44,444 nucleotides of DNA from Chryseosolibacter sp035628595 (GCA_035628595.1 DASPJN010000032.1:1-44444), one strand, 5' to 3'; positions 34,483 to 44,051 are shown, counted from the stretch's first letter. Notes: a model not told the origin generated them from the sequence alone. Translations and numbers: made by a program.

Positions 34483-36330
34483 ATGAATTACTATAAATTC
34501 TTCGGAAAAATACTGTTTTTCATTTTTCTCCCTGTTTTAAATCAGGCTTTTGGTCAAAACCAAAAAGTCGACAGCCTTGAAACAATCTTAAAAAGCGCAA
34601 GCCGGGAAGAGAAGCCCGCAATCCTGAATCAGTTATCTGAGCTGTTGCGTCGCGATGAAAAGGGTATGACGTATGTTCAGGAGGCAATAGCTATCGCGAA
34701 AGAAACAGGCGATCAAAAACAAGAAGCGCTCGCGTTAAAAAATCTCGGCGTTGCATACGGATACAATAATCAGTATGACCTTGCACGCACCAGAATACTG
34801 GAATCTTTATTGATAGCGGAAAAAATTAAAGAGTGGACGTTGGCCGGAGATGCTGCGATCAATGTCGGCACGGTTTACTATGTGATCGAAAGCAATTACG
34901 ATGTAGCGCTGAAATATTATTTAAAGGCGTTGTCGTATTATGAAAAAGCTTCCGATCAAAAAGGAATTGCCGCGTCACTGTCTGGACTGGGGATCGCGTA
35001 TACGCACGAGAAAAAATTCGACCAGGCACTTGAGATGCTTTCACGTTCACTCTCTCTTTATGAGCAGTTGGGCGAGATAAAAGAAATACCAAAAATAAAT
35101 GTGAACATCGGTTCTGCCTATCGCGACATGCGCGAGTACGACAAGGCATTATCGTACCTGAAAAAAGCGATCGCGGGTTTTGAAGGCACAAATAATTCAC
35201 GCGGAAAAGCACACGCTCTGTTTGTCGTTGGGGACATTTACAGAAATCAAAAGGATTTTGAAAAAGCAATTTCGAGTCTTGAAGAATCGCTTGCGCTTAA
35301 CAGACGATCCGATCATACAAACTCTGTTGCTGATTGCTTGCTGCAACTGGCAATTACCTACAAAGACATGCAGAACCACGGTCTGGCCGTGGAGAAATTC
35401 AATGAAGCAATCAGTATCGCATCCAAAATCAACAAAAAGGAAATTATAGGCAAATCATATAAGCACCTGGCGCAAATACACGCGCAAAGCAAAGACTTTG
35501 AAGCTGCCTACCGCTATCTCTCGCTTCACAAAACATATTACGACAGCATTTTCTCCGCGGAAAAAAGTCAGCAGATAGAAGAAATGCAAACGCGTTTTCA
35601 ATCTGAGCGCAAGGAACAGGAAATTCAAATGCTTCGACAGGAGCAAGCTTTTAATAATATTTATCTCCTTGTTGCAGGCGGATTAATCGTACTCATTTCG
35701 ATCATCGCGTTTCTTGTGATTAACAGACAGAAGTTAAAAATCAGAAATGAGCGCGAACTTGCTGATAAGGAAAACCAGTTAAACGAAGAACGTAAAACAT
35801 TGCTTGAGGCCGAGCTTAAAAACAAGGAACTTGCCGAGCAACAATTGCACGATCAGATCGAATTTAAAAACAAAGAACTTGCTTCTTATACGCTCAACCT
35901 TATTCAGAAGAACGAGATCCTGGAAAATCTTAAAGAGTCTGTAGAAGAAATAAAGAATACACCTGAAACGCAGATGCGGCAAAAATTACGGGCACTTGTG
36001 AATATGGTTAACTACAGCTTTCATCTCGACCGTGAATGGGATAATTTCAAAGTTCATTTTGAGCAGGTTCATAAGGATTTCTTTAAAAATTTGCTTGAAC
36101 AGTATCCGGATCTCACAGCAAATGACCTGAAACTTTGTTCCCTCATAAAGTTGAATCTTGATAATAAAGGAATTGCAGCTATTCTAAACATATCGCAGGA
36201 AAGTGCAAAAGTTGCCCGCCACCGCCTGCGCAAAAAGCTTGACCTGCATGCCGACACAACGCTGATCGCATATTTCAACTCTCTTGACACACGAAGAAGT
36301 GCTGTGCTGGAAGAAGCAAGAGAAGTTTGA
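34483..36330 (+). CDS. TPR membrane protein with C-terminal LuxR-like helix-turn-helix
   Basis: A 615-residue sensor-type regulator. Signal peptide 1-25 (ending NQAFGQ), about seven TPR units from residue 55 to 365, one membrane segment (about 392-413), a long coiled coil (about 415-510) and a LuxR-like helix-turn-helix at about 550-600 (NDLKLCSLIKLNLDNKGIAA, then ISQESAKVARHRLRKKL). This layout is typical of Bacteroidota one-component membrane regulators that sense through periplasmic TPRs. It has no kinase domain. Two histidine kinase genes follow on the same strand. Ligand and targets are unknown. The ATG at 34483 gives a normal signal peptide. Confidence 0.92.
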   Translation: MNYYKFFGKILFFIFLPVLNQAFGQNQKVDSLETILKSASREEKPAILNQLSELLRRDEKGMTYVQEAIAIAKETGDQKQEALALKNLGVAYGYNNQYDLARTRILESLLIAEKIKEWTLAGDAAINVGTVYYVIESNYDVALKYYLKALSYYEKASDQKGIAASLSGLGIAYTHEKKFDQALEMLSRSLSLYEQLGEIKEIPKINVNIGSAYRDMREYDKALSYLKKAIAGFEGTNNSRGKAHALFVVGDIYRNQKDFEKAISSLEESLALNRRSDHTNSVADCLLQLAITYKDMQNHGLAVEKFNEAISIASKINKKEIIGKSYKHLAQIHAQSKDFEAAYRYLSLHKTYYDSIFSAEKSQQIEEMQTRFQSERKEQEIQMLRQEQAFNNIYLLVAGGLIVLISIIAFLVINRQKLKIRNERELADKENQLNEERKTLLEAELKNKELAEQQLHDQIEFKNKELASYTLNLIQKNEILENLKESVEEIKNTPETQMRQKLRALVNMVNYSFHLDREWDNFKVHFEQVHKDFFKNLLEQYPDLTANDLKLCSLIKLNLDNKGIAAILNISQESAKVARHRLRKKLDLHADTTLIAYFNSLDTRRSAVLEEAREV

Positions 36331-36407
36331 GCGGCGACTGGCTGTTTACCTGGCCTGATCTTAAACGTCACAGTTCGTCCATTGATTATCAGTTACTTAA
36401 ATTTTCC

Positions 36408-36448
36408 TGTAACGAATTGTAAACGCCCTTGTTTACGATTTGTAACGA
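36408..36448. promoter_or_regulatory. Long imperfect palindrome with direct repeat TGTAACGA upstream of PAS kinase
   Basis: Seen directly: GTAAAC (36419-36424) pairs with GTTTAC (36431-36436) around GCCCTT, and the pairing extends outwards with two G-T mismatches to about 16 pairs. The octamer TGTAACGA occurs at 36408-36415 and again at 36441-36448. It lies about 60 bases before the GTG start of the PAS kinase, in the 176-base gap. It may be an operator or an RNA hairpin in the leader. Confidence 0.5.
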
Positions 36449-36506
36449 TCAATTTGACCAACTACTGTTAAAACCATCCGTTATTTGAAGCCATAATCCC
36501 AGAGAT

Positions 36507-37988
36507 GTGCAGAGTCTAAACGCGAACGATTTTAAGTATTTGACGGACGAGCCTGCTGACTTTTTGGAAGAGCAGTCCGTAAAAACGTCAGATCAGGATC
36601 GATTTTCGTCATTTTGCAATACGCTACGCGGATACGAAGAATTTATTCTGAACGCTGAAGGTATTATCATCAGCAGCAATCTTGAAGCCGTCAACGTAAC
36701 AGGTTATGAAGAATGGGAAGTGATCGGCAAACATTTTTCGCTTTTCTATCTACCCGATGACATTGCCTGTGGCCGTCCTGACGAAGATCTATTTTCAGCG
36801 CGCGAAGCGGGAAAGATTTTTTATTCAGCTAATCGCGTCAAGAAAAAAGGAGTGTCGTTCTGGGCGAAGATCAGGATCACAACAATGCGTGATCATATTG
36901 GCGCGTTCTGCGGTTATCGCATGGTGATCAAAGACACCACGCACAATGCGCTTTATAATTATCGCGTAAAAAGAGTTCGTGATGAATATCTGAACCTTTT
37001 CAACAACAGCTTTATCGGCATCTTTAAGTTCAGATTGAATGACTCCAAAATATTGTTGATAAATGAAAAAGCAAAACAGCTTCTAGGTGTAAATGACTGG
37101 GAAGATCTCTCGTTAGCTTATTTCTTTTCGGATCACCAATCTTTCAGTTCATTTGTCGAGAAACTACTTTCGACAGATGAGACCGTTAACACGGAAATCC
37201 ATCTGGAGCATCAGGGACTTTGGTTGTCTGTCAGTTGTCGTGCTTTCCCACGCCAGGGTTTTGCCGAGGGGATTTTGGTTGACATCACGGAAAAGAAAAA
37301 GCAAATGGCCGAGCTCCAACGCCTGAACCAGGAGATCGACAAATTTATATATCACTCTTCGCACGACATGCGTTCGCCATTGACAACCATTCTTGGCTTA
37401 ACACATCTCATTGCACTTGAACATCCAAACGCAACGGTCGGCGAATACAACAGTATGATCAGAACACAGGTGAATCATCTTGATACACTACTGAAGAGTC
37501 TGGTCAATATCACCTTCAATAAAACAGCACCCGCACACGAGATCATTGACTTCAACAGAGAGCTTGAGGTTATTTTGCGCGATTTTCGTCATCAGTATCA
37601 GCATGTCAGGGTGCATACATATTGTGAAGGCTCACAACGTTTCTTCTCTGACCCGGCTCGTATACACATTATTCTAAAGAATCTTATCTCAAATGCTTTC
37701 CGATTCCATAACCCTCACATCGATTCTGCGTATGTGAATGTGAAGATCGTTGAGCACGACTCCGAAACGGTTATAAAGATAGCCGATAACGGAATAGGTA
37801 TCGATGAAGATTGTGTAGACAGCATCTTCACAATGTTCTATAAGGCTGAACGCGGTAGCACAGGCCTTGGCCTGTATATCGTGAAATCTATGGTTGACAA
37901 GTTGGGTGGCACTATCGAAGTACGATCTAAACGCTGGGAAGGATCCACGTTTACAGTCAAGCTTCCGAACGATCCCGGTGCGTTCTGA
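36507..37988 (+). CDS. PAS-domain sensor histidine kinase
   Basis: A 493-residue kinase without an evident signal peptide or membrane segment, so probably cytoplasmic. The first PAS domain (about 40-150) has the EEFILNAEGIIISSNLEA start and a PAC-like end (GAFCGYRMVIKDTT); a second PAS region lies at about 160-268 (LFNNSFIGIFKFRLND, VDITEKKKQMAELQ). HisKA has His286 in YHSSHDMRSPLTTILGLTH, HATPase has NLISNAFRFHN, DNGIGID and GSTGLGLYIV. The start is GTG 36507 (the ATG two bases earlier is in another frame). No response regulator is adjacent. The kinase at 38038 starts 49 bases later and may share the transcript. Confidence 0.93.
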   Translation: MQSLNANDFKYLTDEPADFLEEQSVKTSDQDRFSSFCNTLRGYEEFILNAEGIIISSNLEAVNVTGYEEWEVIGKHFSLFYLPDDIACGRPDEDLFSAREAGKIFYSANRVKKKGVSFWAKIRITTMRDHIGAFCGYRMVIKDTTHNALYNYRVKRVRDEYLNLFNNSFIGIFKFRLNDSKILLINEKAKQLLGVNDWEDLSLAYFFSDHQSFSSFVEKLLSTDETVNTEIHLEHQGLWLSVSCRAFPRQGFAEGILVDITEKKKQMAELQRLNQEIDKFIYHSSHDMRSPLTTILGLTHLIALEHPNATVGEYNSMIRTQVNHLDTLLKSLVNITFNKTAPAHEIIDFNRELEVILRDFRHQYQHVRVHTYCEGSQRFFSDPARIHIILKNLISNAFRFHNPHIDSAYVNVKIVEHDSETVIKIADNGIGIDEDCVDSIFTMFYKAERGSTGLGLYIVKSMVDKLGGTIEVRSKRWEGSTFTVKLPNDPGAF

Positions 37989-38037
37989 TCCAACTGTGTG
38001 CCATTTACATGAGTGTTTTTAACTAAATCATTTTCGA

Positions 38038-39477
38038 ATGATCGAGCAGGGTATTGCAATTTTTTTCGCGGGAAGTCTCATGGCAATGAGCATCTATCAC
38101 TTTATTCTTTTTCTCCTATTCCGCCAGGGAAAAGAATATTTATACCTGGCGTTGTTGTGTTTCTGCATTACGCTTCGCACCCTTACGTTAAGCCGAAATG
38201 GGCTCTTACTTCAGTATATGGTTCCCGGCTTTTCCTTCGAAGATTTCAAGAAGATCGAATACACGATGGTATATGCGATGATTGCTTTTATGCCATTATA
38301 TTTTCGAAGCGTCCTTCCCAAACACTTTCCCGAAAAATTACTCACACTCTTCGTTGTATCAGGCGGATTGCTCAGTGGCATTCCAATGATTGCTGAAGTA
38401 GACTTCTATCATCAGTTGCTTCCGACCGCGCACATCATATTCGGTTTGGAAATTCTTGTGATTATTTATGTAATTGTTCACGGTGTTCGTCAGCACATTC
38501 AGGAAGCAAGAATCACGCTTGTGGCGATGGCTGTCGTTTCTCCAATCATTGTTTATGAGATGTTGTCGAATTCGGGCATCGTCCCAAAGGCATTCACATT
38601 TATGTTGGAAGGCGCGGTACTGTTGTTTCTGACATTCCAGGCATACATTCTTGCAAAGCGCAACGCGCATGCATACGAGCTTGCGAAAATAAACTCTGCC
38701 GATCTCGAACGCGCGATCAAAGCAAAAACTGACCAATTGATCGAATCGAACCGATTGAAAAATACATTACTTTCAATTATTACGCATGATGTAAAAAGCC
38801 CGTTGAATTCTATCCGTGGCGTACTGGAACTGATGAACAGTGGCCTTCTTAAACCAGACGAGCTGAAGCCAGTAACAATACAGTTGGAAGACCAGGTGCG
38901 AAAAACAAACTCACTGGTTGAAAATATTCTTCAGTGGTCTGCTTCACATGAAAGAAGTATTCAGGTTGCGCGTGAAGAATTTCACCTCAAGCCACTCGTC
39001 GACGAATGTCTGAGTCTCTTCAACCTTCAGGCAAAGGAAAAAAAGGTGAAGCTTATTAACCCGATTTGTGAAACCATTTCTCTTTATGCAGATCAGAACA
39101 TTTTAAGAATGGTGATCCGTAACCTTGTATCGAATGCGCTGAAGTTTTCGAATGAAGGTGGATTCATCAACGTAACCTTCCAGGCTGTCAACGGTAATAG
39201 TTTCATTGCCGTTGAGGATAATGGGATTGGCATCGCATCTGAAAAAATTGAGCACCTGTTCGACATCGACAAAAATTTCTCATCAATCGGCACAAAAGAC
39301 GAGGTTGGAACCGGCTTGGGGCTCTCACTTTGCAAAAAGTATCTCGAAGCGATGGGTGCTGATATTTATGTCAAAAGCCGCCCGGGCCAGGGATCTCAAT
39401 TCGTTATTGACTTGAAAAATTCGCGCGATTCCCGCGCTGACAATGATTATCCATTTCTGAATTCCAAGGTTGCTTAA
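38038..39477 (+). CDS. 7TM sensor histidine kinase (7TMR-DISM-like)
   Basis: A 479-residue kinase. The N-terminal half (about 5-215) has seven predicted membrane segments of the 7TMR-DISM type, beginning at GIAIFFAGSLMAMSIYHFI. A coiled linker leads to HisKA with His250 in SIITHDVKSPLNSIRGVL and HATPase with NLVSNALKFSNEGG, DNGIGIA and GTGLGLSLC. The usual extracellular 7TMR-DISMED2 domain before the membrane part is missing: the protein starts directly in the first membrane segment, and the ATG is only 49 bases after the previous gene. No response regulator follows; the next gene is a metabolic enzyme. The signal could be a membrane state or an unknown partner. Confidence 0.92.
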   Translation: MIEQGIAIFFAGSLMAMSIYHFILFLLFRQGKEYLYLALLCFCITLRTLTLSRNGLLLQYMVPGFSFEDFKKIEYTMVYAMIAFMPLYFRSVLPKHFPEKLLTLFVVSGGLLSGIPMIAEVDFYHQLLPTAHIIFGLEILVIIYVIVHGVRQHIQEARITLVAMAVVSPIIVYEMLSNSGIVPKAFTFMLEGAVLLFLTFQAYILAKRNAHAYELAKINSADLERAIKAKTDQLIESNRLKNTLLSIITHDVKSPLNSIRGVLELMNSGLLKPDELKPVTIQLEDQVRKTNSLVENILQWSASHERSIQVAREEFHLKPLVDECLSLFNLQAKEKKVKLINPICETISLYADQNILRMVIRNLVSNALKFSNEGGFINVTFQAVNGNSFIAVEDNGIGIASEKIEHLFDIDKNFSSIGTKDEVGTGLGLSLCKKYLEAMGADIYVKSRPGQGSQFVIDLKNSRDSRADNDYPFLNSKVA

Positions 39478-39527
39478 TTAACGTCGTTCTCGCCTAATGC
39501 CTGTTAGGGATTATCGCCCGCAAAGGT

Positions 39528-39535
39528 TATTTTTG
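39528..39535 (+). promoter_or_regulatory. Putative -7 element for the icmF-like gene
   Basis: TATTTTTG, an exact TAnnTTTG match, 36 bases before the ATG. No clear TTG lies at the expected distance upstream, so the prediction is weak; the position with a short leader is plausible. Confidence 0.3.
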
Positions 39536-39570
39536 ACCCTGCAAATCAAGTTTTTGAAGGGTAATATTTT

Positions 39571-42500
39571 ATGAGCACCGACACTATCAGCGCGCCAAAA
39601 CAGGACAAACAACAAGCACTAGCAGGTCATAAGGCGCCGGATCCTTACAAACCGAAAAATAAGGTTAGAATCGTAACCGCAGCAAGTCTCTTTGACGGTC
39701 ATGATGCGGCGATCAATATCATGCGCAGAATCATCCAGGGTACTGGTTGCGAAGTAATCCACCTCGGGCATGATCGAAGTGTTGAAGAAGTTGTCAATAC
39801 CGCCATTCAGGAGGACGCCCAGGCCATCGCCATGACAAGTTACCAGGGTGGCCACAATGAGTATTTCAAATACATGTTCGACCTGCTTCAGGAAAAAGGC
39901 GCAGGCCATATTAAGATTTTCGGCGGCGGTGGCGGCGTGATTCTTCCTGATGAAATCAAAGAATTGATGGATCATGGCATCACACGAATCTATTCTCCCG
40001 ACGACGGACGCGCTATGGGTCTGCAGGGAATGATCAACGATCTTGTTGAAAGAAGTGATTACCCAACCGGTGAAGAAATCGATGTTGACGTACAGTCGCT
40101 GACGCCAAACTCCCATGTTGCTATTGCCAAGCTGATCTCAGCAGCTGAAAACTATTTTGATAAACACAAGAAGACTTTCGATCAGATCAAAACAAAAGCC
40201 GATGCTTCTAAAGCGCCTGTTCTTGGTATCACCGGAACGGGCGGAGCGGGAAAATCCTCGATGGTTGATGAGATCGTGAGACGTTTTCTTATTGACTTCA
40301 AGGATAAAAATATCGGGATTGTTTCTGTTGATCCATCCAAACGCAAGACAGGTGGCGCACTGCTGGGTGATCGCATCCGTATGAATGCAATCAACAATTC
40401 ACGGGTATACATGCGCTCGCTTGCAACACGTCAAAGCAACCTGGCATTGTCAGCGTATGTGAAAGAAGCAATTGCTGTTATGAAAGCGGCGGGCTTTGAT
40501 ATGATCATTCTCGAGACTTCCGGCATCGGACAAAGTGATACAGAGATCCTTGATCACAGCGATGTGTCACTCTACGTGATGACGCCAGAGTATGGCGCTG
40601 CAACACAGCTCGAAAAAATTGACATGCTCGATTTCGCGGATGTCATTGCGTTGAACAAGTTCGATAAACGTGGCGCACTCGACGCATTGCGCGACGTAAA
40701 AAAACAATTTCAGCGTAATCATCAGCTCTGGACATCGAAGCCGGAAGACATGCCGGTGTTTGGAACAATTGCTTCTCAGTTTAACGATCCCGGAACAAAT
40801 CAGCTTTACAAACACCTCATCGATACAGTTGTTGGTAAAACAGGAGCGTCTCTTCAAACTACTTTTCAGATTACCAAAGAAATGTCTGAAAAGATATTTG
40901 TCATTCCTCCTCATAGAACACGCTACCTGAGCGAAATCTCCGAGAACAATCGCAAGTATGATGCGTGGGTAGGAGAGCAAAAAGAAGTTGCACAGAAACT
41001 ATATGCGTTACAGAAATCAATCGAAACGCTAAAGGATTCTGCGCTTGATGATAAGGACCGTCTGGTGAAAAGTCTTCAGGAGCAGTTTGAAAAAATCAAA
41101 CTTAACCTCGATCCGAAAAATCTTAAGCTGGTCGATGATTGGAATGCGAAAGTAAAACAATACAAAGAAGCGCTCTTCAAATTTAAGGTTCGCGACAAGG
41201 AGATCGCCATACAAACACACACTGAATCGTTGTCGCATACACAGGTACCAAAAGTTGCTCTTCCGCGATATGAAGCATGGGGCGATGTGCTGCAATGGAG
41301 CTTACAGGAAAACGTTCCGGGTGAATTTCCTTACACAGCAGGAATTTATCCGTTCAAGCGTGAAGGCGAGGATCCAACGCGCATGTTCGCTGGTGAAGGC
41401 GGTCCAGAGAGAACCAACAGACGCTTTCACTACGTCAGCCTTGCCATGCCGGCGAAACGCCTTTCAACTGCCTTCGACTCAGTAACGCTTTACGGAAACG
41501 ATCCGGATTACCGTCCGGATATTTATGGGAAGATTGGAAACTCAGGTGTGAGCATTTGCTGTCTGGATGACGCTAAAAAACTTTACAGCGGTTTTGACCT
41601 TGCTGATCCAAGGACATCGGTATCGATGACAATCAATGGCCCTGCTCCAATGCTGCTTGGATTCTTTATGAATGCGGCCATCGATCAGCAGTGCGAGATT
41701 TATATCAGACAGAATGGACTCGAAAAAGAAGTTCAGGACAAGATCAAAGCGATTTACAAGGATAGCGTGCGACCATCCTACCAGGGATCGTTGCCAAAAG
41801 GCAATGATGGACTCGGGCTGATGCTCCTGGGTGTAACAGGAGACCAGGTGCTTCCTAAAGAAGTGTATGAAAAGATAAAGACTTCAACGCTCTCACAGGT
41901 TCGTGGCACGGTGCAAGCCGATATTCTCAAAGAAGATCAGGCGCAAAACACTTGCATTTTTTCAACAGAATTTGCGTTGCGATTGATGGGCGACGTTCAG
42001 CAGTACTTCATTGATAAAAATGTAAGAAACTTTTACTCTGTCTCCATTTCGGGGTATCATATTGCTGAAGCTGGTGCTAACCCGATCACGCAGCTTGCGT
42101 TTACGCTCGCGAATGGTTTCACTTATGTGGAATATTACCTGAGTCGCGGCATGAACATTAACGACTTTGCGCCAAACCTTTCGTTCTTTTTCAGCAATGG
42201 CGTTGATCCGGAGTATGCAGTTATCGGCCGTGTAGCGAGAAGGTTGTGGGCAAAGGCACTCAAGAATAAATATGGCGCGAATGCGCGGAGCCAGATGCTG
42301 AAATACCATATCCAGACGTCAGGCCGCTCGCTGCACGCGCAGGAGATTGATTTTAATGATATCAGAACAACACTCCAGGCATTGTACGCGATCTATGACA
42401 ACTGTAATTCGTTACACACAAATGCGTATGATGAAGCCATCACAACGCCAACAGAAGAATCAGTACGTCGTGCGATGGCGATCCAATTAATCATCAACAA

Positions 42501-43002
42501 GGAACTTGGTCTTGCGAAAAATGAAAACCCTTTACAGGGCTCGTTCATCATCGAAGAATTAACGGATCTTGTTGAAGAAGCTGTGCTTTCAGAATTTGAT
42601 CGCATTACCGAGCGAGGTGGTGTATTGGGGGCGATGGAAACCATGTATCAACGTGGAAAGATCCAGGAAGAAAGCTTGTACTACGAAACATTGAAGCACA
42701 CTGGCGAATATCCGATCATCGGCGTAAACACGTTCCTGAGCTCGAAGGGTTCACCGACGATCATTCCGCAGGAGGTGATTCGTGCAACGACTGAGGAAAA
42801 GGAGTACCAGATCAAAATGCTGCGCAATCTCAATGACTTTAATCGTGAGAAAACAACGGATGCGCTTGAGCGCGTACAACAGGCAGCGATTAACAATCAA
42901 AACATTTTCGCCGAACTGATGGAAGCCAGCAAGGTTTGTTCCCTGGGACAGATCACGAAAGCGCTCTTTGAAGTGGGCGGTCAGTACCGTAGAAATATGT
43001 AA
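39571..43002 (+). CDS. icmF: Fused isobutyryl-CoA mutase with G-protein chaperone (IcmF)
   Basis: A 1143-residue B12-dependent enzyme that interconverts isobutyryl-CoA and butyryl-CoA. Order of domains: cobalamin-binding (31-170) with DGHDAA at 42-47, His44 being the likely cobalt ligand; MeaI-like GTPase with GTGGAGKS (222-229) and NKFD (362-365); linker with coiled coil (about 465-555); TIM-barrel mutase to the end. Selectivity residues point to isobutyryl- rather than methylmalonyl-CoA: YPFKREGEDPTR has Phe595 where methylmalonyl-CoA mutase has Tyr, and KEDQAQNT has Gln792 where that enzyme has its carboxylate-binding Arg. This rests on alignment by eye. It stands alone with a terminator just after. 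It fits branched-chain or fatty-acid metabolism. Confidence 0.95.
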   Translation: MSTDTISAPKQDKQQALAGHKAPDPYKPKNKVRIVTAASLFDGHDAAINIMRRIIQGTGCEVIHLGHDRSVEEVVNTAIQEDAQAIAMTSYQGGHNEYFKYMFDLLQEKGAGHIKIFGGGGGVILPDEIKELMDHGITRIYSPDDGRAMGLQGMINDLVERSDYPTGEEIDVDVQSLTPNSHVAIAKLISAAENYFDKHKKTFDQIKTKADASKAPVLGITGTGGAGKSSMVDEIVRRFLIDFKDKNIGIVSVDPSKRKTGGALLGDRIRMNAINNSRVYMRSLATRQSNLALSAYVKEAIAVMKAAGFDMIILETSGIGQSDTEILDHSDVSLYVMTPEYGAATQLEKIDMLDFADVIALNKFDKRGALDALRDVKKQFQRNHQLWTSKPEDMPVFGTIASQFNDPGTNQLYKHLIDTVVGKTGASLQTTFQITKEMSEKIFVIPPHRTRYLSEISENNRKYDAWVGEQKEVAQKLYALQKSIETLKDSALDDKDRLVKSLQEQFEKIKLNLDPKNLKLVDDWNAKVKQYKEALFKFKVRDKEIAIQTHTESLSHTQVPKVALPRYEAWGDVLQWSLQENVPGEFPYTAGIYPFKREGEDPTRMFAGEGGPERTNRRFHYVSLAMPAKRLSTAFDSVTLYGNDPDYRPDIYGKIGNSGVSICCLDDAKKLYSGFDLADPRTSVSMTINGPAPMLLGFFMNAAIDQQCEIYIRQNGLEKEVQDKIKAIYKDSVRPSYQGSLPKGNDGLGLMLLGVTGDQVLPKEVYEKIKTSTLSQVRGTVQADILKEDQAQNTCIFSTEFALRLMGDVQQYFIDKNVRNFYSVSISGYHIAEAGANPITQLAFTLANGFTYVEYYLSRGMNINDFAPNLSFFFSNGVDPEYAVIGRVARRLWAKALKNKYGANARSQMLKYHIQTSGRSLHAQEIDFNDIRTTLQALYAIYDNCNSLHTNAYDEAITTPTEESVRRAMAIQLIINKELGLAKNENPLQGSFIIEELTDLVEEAVLSEFDRITERGGVLGAMETMYQRGKIQEESLYYETLKHTGEYPIIGVNTFLSSKGSPTIIPQEVIRATTEEKEYQIKMLRNLNDFNREKTTDALERVQQAAINNQNIFAELMEASKVCSLGQITKALFEVGGQYRRNM

Positions 43003-43015
43003 ACCAATAAATAGC

Positions 43016-43040
43016 AAGGCCCGGCAAACCGGGCCTTTTT
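43016..43040 (+). terminator. Rho-independent terminator of icmF
   Basis: Stem AAGGCCCGG (43016-43024) and CCGGGCCTT (43029-43037) with a CAAA loop, ending in TTTTT (43036-43040). It lies 13 bases after the stop. Confidence 0.9.
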
Positions 43041-43122
43041 ATCGGCCCCGGGCAGGCATTCATAAGCTGGGGTTACTTTACTTAAAAAAATGTATTTACC
43101 TATAACCTAACTGTAAGCAATC

Positions 43123-43947
43123 ATGAAACACCTTTTACCCCTACTGCTGCTTTTCATTATTAGCAGCTCAGCATTCGGACAAATATTGCAGGCGCATTTC
43201 GGCGCTACAACAGCTGTCAATGCCACGTTTGTACTTGATAAAGGACTTTCCAAAGATCCGCGGTACAATTCGGAAATGACGTACAAGTTCTCTCCGATCG
43301 GATTCAATTTTGGTATTGACATCGGGAAGAAATTCGGTCTTTCCCTCGAAGCCATCAAATCACAGCAAGGCCAGATCTATCAAATGATAGATGCTGCAAA
43401 AAGTGTGAAGGGTGAACGTAAGATAGATATGAGCTTTCTTCAATTACCGATGCTTTTGAAATTTATGGGCGGCGGCAACGGCGCAGCGAGAGCAAACTTC
43501 AATTTCGGTCCGCAGTTGTCTTTGCTTACTGCAGCGAAAGAAACTGTAGAAGCGCAGGCAGGAACGTTTGCCCTTCCCGACGGAACGGACTTCGCAAACA
43601 TTCAGGCTGAATTTCCAACGGCGATTGACAATGGAGATGGCACTTACTCACTTCCATCCAATATTCCATCAACCGATGTACTATCAAAGAAGGCAAATGA
43701 TTTTAAGAAAGCGGAGTTCTCGCTTGCAGCAGCCTTTGGATTGGACATCGATCTTTCGAAACACATGTATCTGAGCACGCAGGTACGTACGAGCTACAGT
43801 ATCACCGATATGCGCAACGGTGATGTAATTGATGAGCTGAAGAATGGCAATAACATCTTCGGCAAACGCGCCAATTTACTAGTAGGCGTGCAGCTTGGTC
43901 TGCACTACGTGATCGGAAAGACACGCTCGCACAGAGATGAAGAGTAA
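43123..43947 (+). CDS. PorT-like outer-membrane beta-barrel protein
   Basis: A 274-residue secreted protein: signal peptide 1-20 (ending SSAFGQ) and a beta-barrel of about eight strands with the turn and strand pattern GFNFGIDIGKKFGLSLEAI, FLQLPMLLKFMGGG, FNFGPQLSLL and a closing VGVQLGLHYVIGK. It belongs to the large outer-membrane beta-barrel (PorT/OmpA-barrel-like) group in Bacteroidota; a specific function cannot be read. A loop at about 145-190 is rich in Asp and Asn (AIDNGDGTYS) and may be extracellular. Its own terminator follows. It is not close enough to known type IX secretion genes to call it PorT itself. Confidence 0.85.
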   Translation: MKHLLPLLLLFIISSSAFGQILQAHFGATTAVNATFVLDKGLSKDPRYNSEMTYKFSPIGFNFGIDIGKKFGLSLEAIKSQQGQIYQMIDAAKSVKGERKIDMSFLQLPMLLKFMGGGNGAARANFNFGPQLSLLTAAKETVEAQAGTFALPDGTDFANIQAEFPTAIDNGDGTYSLPSNIPSTDVLSKKANDFKKAEFSLAAAFGLDIDLSKHMYLSTQVRTSYSITDMRNGDVIDELKNGNNIFGKRANLLVGVQLGLHYVIGKTRSHRDEE

Positions 43948-43973
43948 TTGATAGATAACATAGACGATTCAAC

Positions 43974-44004
43974 AAAAAAGCTCGCCTTACGACGAGCTTT
44001 TTTT
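43974..44004. terminator. Bidirectional terminator between convergent genes
   Basis: AAAAAAGCTCG (43974-43984) and CGAGCTTTTTT (43993-44003) form an 11-pair stem around an 8-base loop. The T run (to 44004) serves the plus strand and the A run serves the minus strand. It lies 27 bases after the barrel gene stop and 48 bases after the end of the channel gene read from the other side. Confidence 0.88.
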
Positions 44005-44051
44005 GTGCTGTTATGATTTGGAAAAATTGCCAACCCAGGCTCCGATGGCTT

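Noticed and set aside
39619..40116. Minus-strand open frame of 165 codons inside icmF
   Set aside because: It lies opposite the conserved cobalamin-binding domain and its product shows no motif; a shadow of the real frame.
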